64,000 nt of DNA from Pyrobaculum sp. WP30 (GCA_001189275.1 CP012158.1:1541704-1605703); one strand, 5' to 3'; counted from the first letter of the stretch, positions 51,307-60,218 are shown. Numbers and translations are program-made. The notes: generated by a model from the sequence alone, not told the origin.

Positions 51307-53115
51307 GTGTGCGGCATTTTCGGCGTCACCTTTGCGGAGAGGCCCAGGCGCAACCTGGGGGAGATTCTGAGGAGGGCTCTTGAGAGGCTAGAATATAGAG
51401 GCTACGACTCCGCCGGCGTCGCCGTGGTAGACAAGGGGCTTGTGGTGCGTAAAGATGCGGGGAAGGTGGTGGAGGTGGCCGCGCGTTACGGTTTCGACTC
51501 GTTGCAGGGAGTCGCCGGGCTTGCCCACACCAGGTGGGCTACGCATGGGAAGCCCGACCAGACAAACGCCCACCCCCACACAGACTGCCGCGGCGCAGTC
51601 GCCGTGGTCCACAACGGCATAATAGAGAACTACGCCGAGCTAAAAGAGGAGCTCGTCAAAAAGGGGCACGTCTTCCGCTCTGAGACAGACACAGAGGTGG
51701 TGGCGCATTTAGTGGAGGAGTACAAGAGACAGGAGTTGGACACCTTCGCCGCGTTTAAGAAGGCCGTGTCGCGGATACGGGGGGCCTACGCCATAGCGCT
51801 CATAGATGCAGAAAACCCCCAAGTGATATACTTCGCCAGAAACCTCTCCCCCCTCATAATCGGCATGGGGGACGGCTTCAACATCGTGGCCAGCGACATA
51901 CCCACGGTGCTGGACCACACGAGGAGGGTGATAGCGGTGAGAGACGGCGAGTACGGCTACATAACGCCCACGGAGGTCTACATAGAGGCTGATGGAGTGC
52001 CGCAAGACGCCGCCAGCCGCGTAGAGGAGATACCTTGGAGCGCCGAGATGGCAACCAAGGGCGGCTACCCGCACTTCATGCTGAAAGAGATATACGAACA
52101 GCCGGAGTCCCTAGCCTCGACGGTGGCTGGACTAGACTGGAGAACCCTAGAAGCCGTGGCCAACGCCCTCCTCTCAGCCAGAAACATATACGTGGTTGCC
52201 GCCGGCTCCTCCCACCACGCCGGGCTCGTCCTCGCCAACCTCCTCCTCAGGCTGAAGACAACCCCCATCCCCATAGTGGCCTCGGAGTACGCCGCCTACG
52301 AAAACCTCTTCGACAGAGAAGACGTCGCCATTGCGATATCTCAATCCGGCGAGACCATAGACACGATAAAGGCCGTGAGGGCGCTTAGAGAAAGAGGCGT
52401 GAAGGTGGCCGCCGTAACCAACGTGGTGGGAAGCACGCTCTCCAGAGAAAGCGACTTGGTGATATACACCAGGGCTGGGCCTGAGATAGGCGTAGCCGCC
52501 ACCAAAACCTTCACAACTCAAGTGGCGACGCTGGCCGCCCTCTACGTCTCGGCCCTAAAGACTCTGGGCTACGACACGGCTTCTTACGAACGCGAACTCA
52601 AGGCCCTCCCCGACATGGCGAGGAAGACTGTAGAGGCGACGGCGGGCACTGCGAAGGACCTCGCCAAAAGGCTGAAGAAAGCCGCAAGCGCCTACTACCT
52701 AGGCAGGGGGTCGGCCGTGCCGGTCGCCATGGAGGGGGCGCTTAAGCTGAAGGAGGTGGCGTATATACACGCCGAGGCCTACCCAGCCGGCGAGTCGAAA
52801 CACGGCCCCATAGCCCTAGTGGAGGAGGGCTTCCCCACCATCTTCGTCTTCTCGGACCCCGCCACCCGGGAGAAGACCCTCAGCAACGTCGCCGAGATGA
52901 AGGCGAGAGGCGCCTACACCATAGGCACAGTCCCTGCCAGAAGCGACATAGCGAAGAAGCTGGACATGCCCGTGGAGGTACCCGACGCCGGCGAGCTGAC
53001 AGCCCCCATACTCCACGTAATTCCGCTACAGCTCCTCGCCTACTTCACCGCCGCCGAAAGAGGCCACGACCCCGACAAGCCCAGAAACCTGGCGAAGACA
53101 GTCACGGTGGAGTAG
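51307..53115 (+). CDS. glmS: Glutamine-fructose-6-phosphate aminotransferase (isomerizing)
   Basis: A 602-residue GlmS. With the GTG at 51307 as start, Cys2 is the glutaminase nucleophile (MCGIFGVTFAERP), as in all family members. The glutaminase domain has YRGYDSAGVAVV and HTRWATHG. Two SIS domains follow (AAGSSHHAGLVLA, SQSGETIDTIKA, LGRGSAVPVAMEGALKLKEV). It makes glucosamine-6-phosphate, the entry to amino-sugar nucleotides used by AglB-type glycans. TATA CATTAATATGG is ~27 bases upstream. Confidence 0.96.
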   Translation: MCGIFGVTFAERPRRNLGEILRRALERLEYRGYDSAGVAVVDKGLVVRKDAGKVVEVAARYGFDSLQGVAGLAHTRWATHGKPDQTNAHPHTDCRGAVAVVHNGIIENYAELKEELVKKGHVFRSETDTEVVAHLVEEYKRQELDTFAAFKKAVSRIRGAYAIALIDAENPQVIYFARNLSPLIIGMGDGFNIVASDIPTVLDHTRRVIAVRDGEYGYITPTEVYIEADGVPQDAASRVEEIPWSAEMATKGGYPHFMLKEIYEQPESLASTVAGLDWRTLEAVANALLSARNIYVVAAGSSHHAGLVLANLLLRLKTTPIPIVASEYAAYENLFDREDVAIAISQSGETIDTIKAVRALRERGVKVAAVTNVVGSTLSRESDLVIYTRAGPEIGVAATKTFTTQVATLAALYVSALKTLGYDTASYERELKALPDMARKTVEATAGTAKDLAKRLKKAASAYYLGRGSAVPVAMEGALKLKEVAYIHAEAYPAGESKHGPIALVEEGFPTIFVFSDPATREKTLSNVAEMKARGAYTIGTVPARSDIAKKLDMPVEVPDAGELTAPILHVIPLQLLAYFTAAERGHDPDKPRNLAKTVTVE

Positions 53116-53252
53116 TCCAGACGGCGCAGAGCCGGCAACGCGGCCGTGGGCTAATATTATATTTCTCAACCTTTCTCATACACCCTCATCCTATTGGCGG
53201 CGTCACCCATAGCGCGGTGGCTTTCTGACGCAAAAAGAGGAGGAAAAAACGG

Positions 53253-53915
53253 TTAGAGCAACTTCACGTATTCTCTCGCCGCAGTGGCGTAGGCCAGCAG
53301 TCCCTTGGGGCGGTATACCTCTCTTATCTTCTCCTCGTATACTTCATATTGCTTGAACTCCAGCTCCAGCTTTACCTCCCTTACCGAGCCGTCTTGGACG
53401 CAGTACGCCTTCGACGGGTTTAGGGAGAGGCACGCCTCCGACCCGTCCCTCGCCACATATACCTCCACCGCGTAGGGGTTGAGGATGCTCATGGGCCTTT
53501 GTTTTACCACATCCACCATCCACGGGAATCTGCGCATAACCTTGGCGATTTCGATCAACCTCTCCCTAAGGTCAAACCACTTCCTAACCCAATCAACGCC
53601 GAATGCCTCCAGCTCAGGGTACTCCCTCAACAACTCTTCAGCTGGGTCGACCTTGATAACTAAAGCAGGCTCAGGCGGCTCTCTCAACTTCTCCAGCTCC
53701 CGCCTGTAGTCTCTTAGTATTTCTTCAACACACTCCTCCACCGCACGGCAGTAAGGCTGACCCAGCCTCACCCCGCCCACAACAACACCACAGAAGACAT
53801 CGTATTGATTAATCCACGTACCCACCCTCACATACTCATACCACACACCTACGTCATACTTCTCAGCCAGCTCCCACAGAGCATCAGCCACCTGTTGCCT
53901 AATACACCCACCCAT
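53253..53915 (-). CDS. PaREP2a-like protein, full-length copy
   Basis: A 220-residue protein, the longest copy of the family in the window. The N-terminal ~75 residues (VADALWELAEKYDVGVWYEY, QPYCRAVEECVEEILRDYRR) are absent from the other copies. The C-terminal core is shared (FGVDWVRKWFDLRERLIEIA, KVMRRFPWMVDVVKQRPMSI, DGSEACLSLNPSKAYC, IREVYRPKGLLAYATAAREY). It is the last gene of a small reverse-strand operon with two HTH-like genes. The function is unknown; it may be the active form from which the tRNA-located remnants derive. Confidence 0.8.
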   Translation of the reverse strand: MGGCIRQQVADALWELAEKYDVGVWYEYVRVGTWINQYDVFCGVVVGGVRLGQPYCRAVEECVEEILRDYRRELEKLREPPEPALVIKVDPAEELLREYPELEAFGVDWVRKWFDLRERLIEIAKVMRRFPWMVDVVKQRPMSILNPYAVEVYVARDGSEACLSLNPSKAYCVQDGSVREVKLELEFKQYEVYEEKIREVYRPKGLLAYATAAREYVKLL

Positions 53916-53933
53916 CTCTTCGCTACGCCTCCT

Positions 53934-54164
53934 TCATTTCTCCTTCGCCTCCCACCTCCTCCTATCCCTTGAGTGAACCCACACCCTATACCGCACGCAT
54001 ACTCCTTTGCGGCATCCCTCCGCGGATAAAAGCCCCTCGTAGAGACAGCCGTCGGTGCACCACTCCCGCGGAGGCGGCTCATACTCCACATACTGAAGAA
54101 TACCCAGCTTCTGAGGTAGCTCAAAAACCGCGGCTGTGGTTTTGATTTTCTTAGTCACCGTCAT
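53934..54164 (-). CDS. Small accessory protein in the PaREP2a operon
   Basis: A 76-residue protein (MTVTKKIKTTAAVFELPQKL, REWCTDGCLYEGLLSAEGC, VCVRYRVWVHSRDRRRWEA). It is basic with five Cys residues, perhaps a zinc-binding or nucleic-acid-binding protein. The ATG overlaps the stop of the preceding winged-helix gene (ATGA), and the PaREP2a gene starts 18 bases after its stop. No family was recognised. Confidence 0.6.
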   Translation of the reverse strand: MTVTKKIKTTAAVFELPQKLGILQYVEYEPPPREWCTDGCLYEGLLSAEGCRKGVCVRYRVWVHSRDRRRWEAKEK

Positions 54165-54424
54165 ATCCACTCCCTCAAGGCTGTTAAGACCTCCTCCACC
54201 GCCGCCCTCTCGATTAAGTAGACCCCCTTCTTGTGCCGTCTCGCTAGGCCTTTCGCAACCAGACTCATCATGAGGTTGTGCATAGCCCTTCCACACCGCC
54301 TATCCACCCCGCATATATCGCGGGTACGCACCGCAATCAAGAACCCCCTCTCACCACCCACACGTCTCTGTATGTGCAAAAGCAGAGCCGGCAGATACTG
54401 CTTTATCTTCCGGGCGCCCATCAT
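54161..54424 (-). CDS. Winged-helix-like DNA-binding protein
   Basis: An 87-residue protein: KIKQYLPALLLHIQRRVGGE, DICGVDRRCGRAMHNLMMSLVAKGLARRHKKGVYLI has the helix-turn-helix and wing pattern of a winged helix (residues ~30-70). It probably regulates or serves the PaREP2a operon. Its start overlaps the stop of a short upstream HTH frame (TGATG). Confidence 0.65.
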   Translation of the reverse strand: MMGARKIKQYLPALLLHIQRRVGGERGFLIAVRTRDICGVDRRCGRAMHNLMMSLVAKGLARRHKKGVYLIERAAVEEVLTALREWI

Positions 54425-54513
54425 ACCCTCATCCTATCGGCGGCTTTCCTTATGCTCGCCGTCGTTGTGCCAGCCGCCTCAGCCAGCGTCTTCAGAAGAC
54501 CCAGCTTCTTCAA
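54421..54513 (-). CDS. Very short HTH-like ORF heading the PaREP2a operon
   Basis: From TTG 54513: MKKLGLLKTLAEAAGTTTAS then IRKAADRMRV. The open frame extends upstream (NPQAAALWLASLKK). This looks like a helix-turn-helix. A TATA-like CTTTAAAGCC (about 54562-54570) lies upstream. The end ADRMRV also appears in a short frame near 53185 (reverse strand), suggesting a decayed second copy. Confidence 0.35.
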   Translation of the reverse strand: MKKLGLLKTLAEAAGTTTASIRKAADRMRV

Positions 54514-54592
54514 CGACGCCAGCCACAGAGCGGCCGCCTGTGGGTTTTTGCCGGCCGACGGCTTTAAAGGTGTGCTTCGACTTGATTAGGCG

Positions 54593-55288
54593 TTGAAGGA
54601 GTTGGAGGTGCTGAGGGACTTCACGGTGAAGATGCCGGAGGGCGGCGAGAAGGGCTACGTCTCGATCCACAAGGAGGGTTTGGCGCACGCCGCTTGGCTT
54701 TCCGTCTACGGCAAGGATGAACAACAGAGGAGGTTGGCGGCAGATTTCGTGGAGTACATACTCCAGAGGGCGGAGAAGGCGGGCGACGACGTCTACGAAA
54801 AAGCCACAAAGATCATAGAGGAGGGCAAGACTAGAGACTCCCTGAAGCTGGAGGGCTTTGAGAAGAAGGTTGAGGTGGATGGCAAGACATACGTTGTGAA
54901 GGTCATAGGCGGAGAAGCCGTTGAGGAGGAGAGAGGCGGCAGGAAGTTGCTGAGGATTAAAATAACGGCGGAGGTGAGCCGCGTGGAGGGCGAGCACATT
55001 GTGGACCGCGTGATGCGTGAGTACACAATTACCTTCGGCAGATACGGAGACAGAAACGAGACCGCGGGCTTCGCCGTGGCGAGGGCCGACGCCCCCGGCG
55101 GCAGGGAGGCTGATGCGGAGAGATTCTCGGCGCTGATTAAGGCCCTTACGGGCAAGGAGCCTAGGGTGTACCGCATGAAGAACGGCGCTATAATAATAAT
55201 GTGCGGCAGGGAGCACCTAGACGGCTTCAGGAGCTTCGTCGAGCTTGCAGACGCCATTGCGAGGTGGCTGGAGGAGACGAGGCGGTGA
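54593..55288 (+). pseudogene. PaREP2b C-terminal fragment
   Basis: 231 codons matching the last part of the large PaREP2b protein: VKMPEGGEKGYVSIHKEGLA, AAWLSVYGKDEQQRRLAADF, KALTGKEPRVYRMKNGA, LADAIARWLEETRR. The N-terminal ~900 residues are missing, and there is no promoter, so it is taken as a truncated copy. Confidence 0.8.
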
Positions 55289-55614
55289 GCCTTCTGAAAC
55301 GCTTATAAAGAGGAGATAGGGCGTCTCCATGTCTCTTTCTCAAATCGAGGCCGGGGACTGCGTAAACCCGTCGGAGTTCGGCATGCAGAGGAGGTCGCCG
55401 TTGAGACCTGATGAAGCGGGGGTCGAAATCCCTCGGCGCGTAGATATGTATAGAGCAAGTCGTCCCCCAGCCGCGCAGAGGCTATCCACGTTACATACGC
55501 CAGTTGCCAGACGCTTACACGACGCCGAGACAGGAGGAGAGAACCAGGGGGTTGTCGAAGGCGGCAGAACCCTAAACAACGGAAAAATAAAGGACGAATA
55601 CGCCAAGAGATGAC
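55289..55614. other. Gap with a possible TnpB-type transposase tail
   Basis: About 325 bases without a whole gene. A forward frame reads DCVNPSEFGMQRRSPLRPDE followed by AGVEIPRR (about 55359-55440). The pattern P-x-EAG-x-P is typical of the extreme C-terminus of IS605/IS1341-type TnpB proteins. A TATA-like CTTATAAAGAG lies at 55302-55312. It may be the end of a deleted element. Confidence 0.4.
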
Positions 55615-56706
55615 ATGAAGATCGCGCCGGTGGTTCTGGCAGGCGGGAAACCGGGCCTTTTCGAGAAGCTGACTGGCAACCTCCCGAAAACCTACATAAA
55701 AGTGGGGGGCAGGCGGCTGTATCAATACGCCGCGGACGCCCTAGCCGCCACCTTCGGCAAGGTCTACGTGGCGGCACCCCACCCAGAGAAGATGCCGTAC
55801 ATCTACGTGGAGGAGAGGGGAGAGGGAATTGAGCGGGCCATCGCAACAGCCGAGACCTACCTAGGCGCCGAGACCCACATACTTCTCGTCTACGGAGACG
55901 TATACGTGGAGCCGACGGCCTACAGAACGCTGGTCGAGACAGCCATATCAACCGGAGCCGACGGCGCGGTGCTCGCCGTGCCCAGAAAAGCCACAAAGGG
56001 CTACGGAACACTAGAGACGAAGCCCGGAGGCCTGCTGGCCCGCGTCGGCGGCGAAAGCCAGTGGATATTCGGCGGCGCCGCGTTGCTCCCCCGCGACTTC
56101 GTAAAAACGCTGACACACGCCACATTCTACGAGGCACTTAACCAATACGCCGCCACAAGGAAAATAGCGGCGGCGCCCTGGGGAGGGGTGTGGCACGACC
56201 TGAACTACCCAGAGGACATCCTCCCGCTTCTAGAACACGCCGCGCCCAGACACACCCACATATCCAGCGGAGCCAAGGTAAGCCCAACCGCCGTATTCGA
56301 AGGCCCCGTCGTCGTGGAGGAGGGCGCCGAGGTAGACCACTACGCGGTGCTCAAAGGCCCAGTCTATATAGGGCGCGGGGCCTTCGTGGGAAGCCACACG
56401 CTGATACGCAACTACACGTACATAGAGGAAGGCGCCGTGGTGGGCAACGCCGCAGAGATCAGCCACAGCCTCATAGGCGAAAGGGCCACCATAGGCCGCG
56501 CCTCGTTCATTTCATACAGCGTAGTGGGCGAAGACGCGGTGGTGGAGCCCAACGCAACCACCATGTCCATACTCAGAGAAGGCCGCGAGCGGCTTGAGCC
56601 CATAGAGGTGAGAGGCCGCACCTACTTCAAACTAGGCGCCCTGATACCCCGCGCCACAAGAATCCCCGCGGGGACCGTGCTCAAGCCAGGCACAGGCTGG
56701 CAATAG
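55615..56706 (+). CDS. Sugar-1-phosphate nucleotidylyltransferase
   Basis: A 363-residue enzyme. N-terminal GT-A-type domain: VVLAGGKPGLFEKLTGNLPK, LLVYGDVYVEPTAYRTLVET, and WHDLNYPEDI. The C-terminal third is a left-handed beta helix with hexapeptide repeats (VEEGAEVDHYAVLKGPVYIG). It most likely makes a UDP/dTDP/GDP sugar for glycan synthesis and could feed AglB. The opening LAGGKPGLF lacks the usual GxGTRL, so its base preference is uncertain. TATA-like GAAAAATAAAGG ~25 bases upstream. Confidence 0.88.
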   Translation: MKIAPVVLAGGKPGLFEKLTGNLPKTYIKVGGRRLYQYAADALAATFGKVYVAAPHPEKMPYIYVEERGEGIERAIATAETYLGAETHILLVYGDVYVEPTAYRTLVETAISTGADGAVLAVPRKATKGYGTLETKPGGLLARVGGESQWIFGGAALLPRDFVKTLTHATFYEALNQYAATRKIAAAPWGGVWHDLNYPEDILPLLEHAAPRHTHISSGAKVSPTAVFEGPVVVEEGAEVDHYAVLKGPVYIGRGAFVGSHTLIRNYTYIEEGAVVGNAAEISHSLIGERATIGRASFISYSVVGEDAVVEPNATTMSILREGRERLEPIEVRGRTYFKLGALIPRATRIPAGTVLKPGTGWQ

Positions 56707-56743
56707 AAGAAAAGTTTAAAACCAGCTCAATAAAACAGGTACG

Positions 56744-56832
56744 AGCCCGGTCGTCTAGCGGCCAAAGGAAAACCCGGCTTGGGATGCGGGGCTCTGGACC
56801 CCGTGGCCCGGGTTCGAATCCCGGCCGGGCTA
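56744..56832 (+). tRNA. tRNA-Gln(CTG) with a 16-base intron in the D-arm
   Basis: Acceptor AGCCCGG pairs with CCGGGCT; A1-U72 is typical for tRNA-Gln. Anticodon stem CGGGG/CCCCG, loop CTCTGGA (CTG), T-arm CCGGG-TTCGAAT-CCCGG, A73, no encoded CCA. In the D-arm, 16 extra bases (56766-56781, AGGAAAACCCGGCTTG) must be spliced out to give CCAAGGATG. TATA-like AAGTTTAAAACC is ~25-30 bases upstream. Confidence 0.92.
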
Positions 56833-57079
56833 TCGACAGACTCTTCTGGTTGTCGTCGGTTCTGCAGTTCCGCATATCGGCTAGAGAAGGAGAGGGGTCC
56901 CTTACGCAGACGGAAAACAGAAGCGTGAGGTGGAGAGACTCTTTGTTTATATTTCTCAAGTCGAAACATGATGAAGGCGTTGGCGCCTCAACGACGCAAG
57001 TCCAAACAGGCGTGGGCCGTTTAAAATAATGAGCTGTGTCTCCCAGGAGAGAAGGGGGCTGTGTGTGCGGCCGCCGTGG
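56833..57079. other. Gap with a possible small transcript
   Basis: About 247 bases. TTTATATTTC (56946-56955) is followed by ATGATGA at 56968-56974, but no CTGA follows, so it is not a clear C/D RNA. No protein gene seen. Confidence 0.3.
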
Positions 57080-57562
57080 TCAGCGGCGTGGGCCTAGCCA
57101 GTGGGGTAGCCCGCCGCGTGTTTCTTTGAAAAACTCCTCGAACCAATCGGGGGTTCTAAACTCGTTGACGACGTCTAGGTGGTCGTAGGGCTTGATGTCC
57201 AGCACGGGGCTTCCGCTCCACGCGTCTAGCCCCATCACCCTTAGGCGGGGTGGGTCCACCTCCACTATCTTTACGATGGTGAGGGCCAGGGGGTTGGGCC
57301 TGCTGGGGAACCGCGTGGCGAAGATGCCCACCTCGGGCAGGTCCTCCCTCCCCCACGGCTTGAGGGTCAGCCTAGGCGTCTTCGCCTCGTGGAAGTGCCA
57401 CAGGACGAAGGCGTGGCTGTACTCCTCCAGCCCCCTCAGCCCCTCTGCGTATTCGTCGAAGATCCTTACCACTGAGACAAAGCTGAACCTATCAACCTTG
57501 TCAGACCGGGGCAACCCCACCTCCACCACGCCGATCGGCCTTAGGCAGACGGGACACGACAT
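57080..57562 (-). CDS. TrmO/TsaA-like tRNA methyltransferase
   Basis: A 160-residue beta-barrel protein of the TsaA/TrmO family (YSHAFVLWHFHEA, EVGIFATRFPSRPNPLALT, VMGLDAWSGSPVLDIKPY). In bacteria TrmO adds an N6-methyl group to t6A37 of tRNA-Thr using SAM. An N-terminal CPVC motif (MSCPVCLRPIG) is an added feature. ATG 57562 lies ~25 bases after CTTAAATAC. Confidence 0.93.
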   Translation of the reverse strand: MSCPVCLRPIGVVEVGLPRSDKVDRFSFVSVVRIFDEYAEGLRGLEEYSHAFVLWHFHEAKTPRLTLKPWGREDLPEVGIFATRFPSRPNPLALTIVKIVEVDPPRLRVMGLDAWSGSPVLDIKPYDHLDVVNEFRTPDWFEEFFKETRGGLPHWLGPRR

Positions 57563-57567
57563 GGCCC

Positions 57568-58332
57568 TCAAATACCGTATGTATTTAAGTGGACCTCCGG
57601 CATAGACGCGGCGTCTTCTAGATACCGACGCCGCCTCCGGGCGTAGGCGACCTCCTCTCTGTCGAGATCCGCCGCGTACACGCCCGGCTCAGACCCGAAC
57701 TCCGTAAGCAGGCCGTTGGGCGTCGCCACGTAAGACCCGCCCTCCGCCCTTCGGCCGTCGACGTAGCCATAGCCCGTGCCCAACGCCGCGGCGACGTAGA
57801 CAGAGTTCTCAAAAGCCCTAACGACGCCGAGAGAGGCCCACAGCCCCCTCCTGTCGGCGGAGACGCTGGCCGGGTTCACAATCACCTCAGCCCCCGACAG
57901 CGCCAGCCGCCTCGCCAGCTCCGGATACAACAAGTCCACACAGACCAGACACCCCACGGACCAACCCGCCGCCCCAAACAACGCCAGCCGCGAGCCACGC
58001 GACACCCAACCCCTCTCCCCCGTGGCGGCCGATGGGAAAATCTTCTCCCCCCACGTCAGAAGCCCCTCCCGCCCCACCACGGGACACACGTTCTTCACAG
58101 CGCCGCCCCTTTCAACAGCCACGGCGCCCCCCACCACGACGCCGCCAAACGCCGCCGCCACCTCCGCCAACGCCTCCACATACCCCCGGAACCCCCCGCC
58201 GTCCAAAGGCGCGGTGCCTATCCAATACTCAGGCAGGACCAGCACGTCGCCACGCGTCAACCCCCCAAGAAGCCACTTAACCCCCTCTACATAGCTGTTA
58301 AACCTAGGCGTCTGGGCCACTACAAGCCTCAT
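57568..58332 (-). CDS. Carbon-nitrogen hydrolase (nitrilase superfamily)
   Basis: A 254-residue enzyme with the catalytic triad: Glu in VLVLPEYW, Lys in WGEKIFP, and Cys in GCLVCVDLLYP. It hydrolyses an amide or nitrile; the substrate is unknown. It ends just before the TrmO promoter. Confidence 0.92.
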   Translation of the reverse strand: MRLVVAQTPRFNSYVEGVKWLLGGLTRGDVLVLPEYWIGTAPLDGGGFRGYVEALAEVAAAFGGVVVGGAVAVERGGAVKNVCPVVGREGLLTWGEKIFPSAATGERGWVSRGSRLALFGAAGWSVGCLVCVDLLYPELARRLALSGAEVIVNPASVSADRRGLWASLGVVRAFENSVYVAAALGTGYGYVDGRRAEGGSYVATPNGLLTEFGSEPGVYAADLDREEVAYARRRRRYLEDAASMPEVHLNTYGI

Positions 58333-58458
58333 GACAGCTACGGGCTCTACAAAAAGATTAGTTGCGGAAACGGCTCCAAGTGGCGCTCGCCGATTGACAG
58401 GCAGTTGGGGCCTAGGCTCAACACAGCAATGCTTAAAATATTACAATCGACGCTTGAC

Positions 58459-59415
58459 GTGACGCGCGTCGTGGTCGTCGGCGGGGGGATCGCGGGCGTG
58501 TACTTCACCAGTAGACTTCTTGAACTTGTTAAGGACGTGGAGGTGGTGCTTGTAGAGCCTGAGGATCACCACTTCTTCGTGCTGGGCGTCCCCATGGCCT
58601 TCGGAGGACTGGTGGATTTTCAAGAGCTCGCCTTCCCGCTGGCCGCCCTCCGTCGGGTTAGACATCTAAAGTTCGGCGCCGCCGCCCTCTCTCAGGAAAA
58701 AGACAAGCCGTGCATACGCGGGGCGCGCGAGGGGCCGGTCTGCGGCGACTATATAGTGCTTGCGCCAGGCGCGGTCAGGCTAGGCTCTGTGAACTACTGG
58801 ACGCTAAACGGCGCACAGGAGCTGTACAACAAGGCCGCCTCGGCAAAGGCCGTCAGATTCGTCGTCAACACCTTCACCCCAGTCATGGGCTTCCAGGAGC
58901 TGGCATACGCCATCAAGAGCAGGTTCCCAGAGAAGGAGGTTTCCGTCCACGTCGTATACGCCTCGCCCGACTACGACTTTCTGCTCGACGCCTGGACGTC
59001 AAAGGCGCGGGAAATAGGCATCGAGGTCTCCAGCGACCCGCCCGAGTGGCGGAAGGGAGAGCTCCACGTGTCCGTCCCCGCCGCCAAGGCGCATCCGCTG
59101 GCCGCGAACCTGGAAGTTGCACCAACCACCTTCGAGACAGACATAGAGCGCGTATACCTCATCGGCGACTCCTCGCTCATCAAGCTAGACCTCCCGCCAG
59201 TCGGCTGGGGCGCCCTCTGGCAAGCCACAATCGCGGCGCAGGCCGTTGCAAGCGAAATCCTCAAGGGCTATGTGGAGGTGGAGGTAAATCACTGGGGCGG
59301 GAAGGATAAAGAATCCTTCAGAAACTGGCTCACATACCGCATGACCACAGGTACGCCGCTGGTGCACCTGCACGGTCTGTACGACCTATGGAAAAGGATT
59401 ATAAAAAATCTTTGA
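58459..59415 (+). CDS. FAD-dependent oxidoreductase (SQR/NDH-2-like)
   Basis: A 318-residue two-dinucleotide-binding flavoprotein: N-terminal FAD motif VVVVGGGIAGVYF, second segment DYIVLAPGAVR, and RVYLIGDSSLIKLDLPPVGWGA near the end. It resembles sulfide:quinone oxidoreductases and NDH-2, but is shorter and has only scattered Cys, so the electron donor is unclear. GTG 58459 was chosen because the TATA box GCTTAAAATATT lies 25 bases upstream; the open frame begins 54 bases earlier. Confidence 0.85.
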   Translation: MTRVVVVGGGIAGVYFTSRLLELVKDVEVVLVEPEDHHFFVLGVPMAFGGLVDFQELAFPLAALRRVRHLKFGAAALSQEKDKPCIRGAREGPVCGDYIVLAPGAVRLGSVNYWTLNGAQELYNKAASAKAVRFVVNTFTPVMGFQELAYAIKSRFPEKEVSVHVVYASPDYDFLLDAWTSKAREIGIEVSSDPPEWRKGELHVSVPAAKAHPLAANLEVAPTTFETDIERVYLIGDSSLIKLDLPPVGWGALWQATIAAQAVASEILKGYVEVEVNHWGGKDKESFRNWLTYRMTTGTPLVHLHGLYDLWKRIIKNL

Positions 59416-59510
59416 CAACTTAATACGCTGGACAGCTTACCGTCTCTGAGCTTTGTTACGCGGTATAAGGCAGTAGGCATGAGAATCAAGGTTGTCTAGT
59501 CTGTTTTAGG

Positions 59511-59684
59511 ATGGCGGTCTTCCACGCCGCGGCCAAGCTAGTTGAGGTATTGACAGACGAGAAGCCCAAGTCACGGAGACGCCGACGGCGGGACAAGGAG
59601 CAGAGGATCCAACAGACAATAGAAGCCCATGTGCGTTGTGAGGAGCAGGGGGTGGAAAGGTGGAACAACCGGAGGAGTAATTAA
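59511..59684 (+). CDS. Possible 57-residue basic protein
   Basis: MAVFHAAAKLVEVLTDEKPK followed by SRRRRRRDKEQRIQQTIEAH and VERWNNRRSN. An amphipathic helix, then an Arg-rich stretch and a coiled segment. TTTTAGG just upstream is only a weak promoter. Too short for most gene callers. Confidence 0.35.
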   Translation: MAVFHAAAKLVEVLTDEKPKSRRRRRRDKEQRIQQTIEAHVRCEEQGVERWNNRRSN

Positions 59685-59749
59685 TGTAGGCTTTGAGAGC
59701 TGGAAGGCAAGATGTCGAGAAGATCACACACAGTAAATGCAGAAGCCAG

Positions 59750-59769
59750 TGGGGCCGCCGGGATTTGAA
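59750..59769 (-). repeat. tRNA 3' fragment identical to the last exon of tRNA-Pro
   Basis: On the reverse strand these 20 bases are exactly positions 54-73 of the tRNA-Pro gene (60219-60238): TTCAAAT, CCCGG, CGGCCCC and A. Before them stands GAAGCCGTTGA, which resembles the anticodon-stem/variable-loop part of tRNA-Gly. Eight-base inverted repeats TGCAGAAG/CTTCTGCA (59738-59745, 59794-59801) flank it. It looks like the remnant of another tRNA or an integration site. Confidence 0.6.
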
Positions 59770-59803
59770 GCAGGGGTCAACGGCTTCGCCCTACTTCTGC
59801 AGG

Positions 59804-60100
59804 ATGAGTGGTGGGGTTGAATGTACGTTGTGTCGGCGCAGGCTGAGAGAAGGCGCCGTGGGGACCTGCGGCATGAGGTTTAACATCGGCGGGGCGCTAT
59901 ATACTGCGGCGTACGGCTTGTCGACGGCGGCGGAGTCAAGGCCTATGGAAATAAGCCAAGGCGGAGTGTGGAGGGGCCTCGCTCCGCATATTATAATCCG
60001 CGGCGTAAGCGCCTCGGCGCGTTTTCCCGACTTGCTGAAGCCTCCGCGCGAGCGGCTTGAACTGCTTCAGCTAGGCTGGGGCGCAAGCGACGAGGGCTAG
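59804..60100 (+). pseudogene. Truncated radical SAM (AmmeMemoRadiSam-like) N-terminus
   Basis: A 98-codon frame starting MSGGVECTLCRRRLREGAVG with TCGMR matches the N-terminal Cys cluster of the radical SAM protein at 23108-24211 ([23 protein letters not shown]), then YTAAYGLSTAAESRPMEI corresponds to [13 protein letters not shown]. The radical SAM core with CxxxCxxC is absent. It lies between the tRNA fragment and tRNA-Pro. Confidence 0.65.
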
Positions 60101-60218
60101 ATGAAGGACCGGCTTATCATGGTCACCACACAGCCTTGGCAGGCGTTTGCCTGAACTGCGACGAGATATGGAGAGCTCTAGATATGCGTTGCCTCGGTTA
60201 AGTTGAGGAATCCGTGGA

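Noticed and set aside
53183-54444. About 20-bp near-repeat CCCTCATCCTAT-GGCGGC at 53184 and 54426 as element ends of the PaREP2a operon
   Set aside because: It corresponds to the coding end ADRMRV of a small HTH gene in both places, so it is more likely a decayed gene copy than a terminal repeat, though it does bracket the operon.
55340-56137. 265-codon reverse frame opposite the nucleotidyltransferase
   Set aside because: Extremely Arg-rich, typical of a shadow frame; the forward gene has full family motifs.
56968-57020. C/D box RNA after tRNA-Gln
   Set aside because: C box ATGATGA and a TATA-like box are present but no D box follows within 60 bases.
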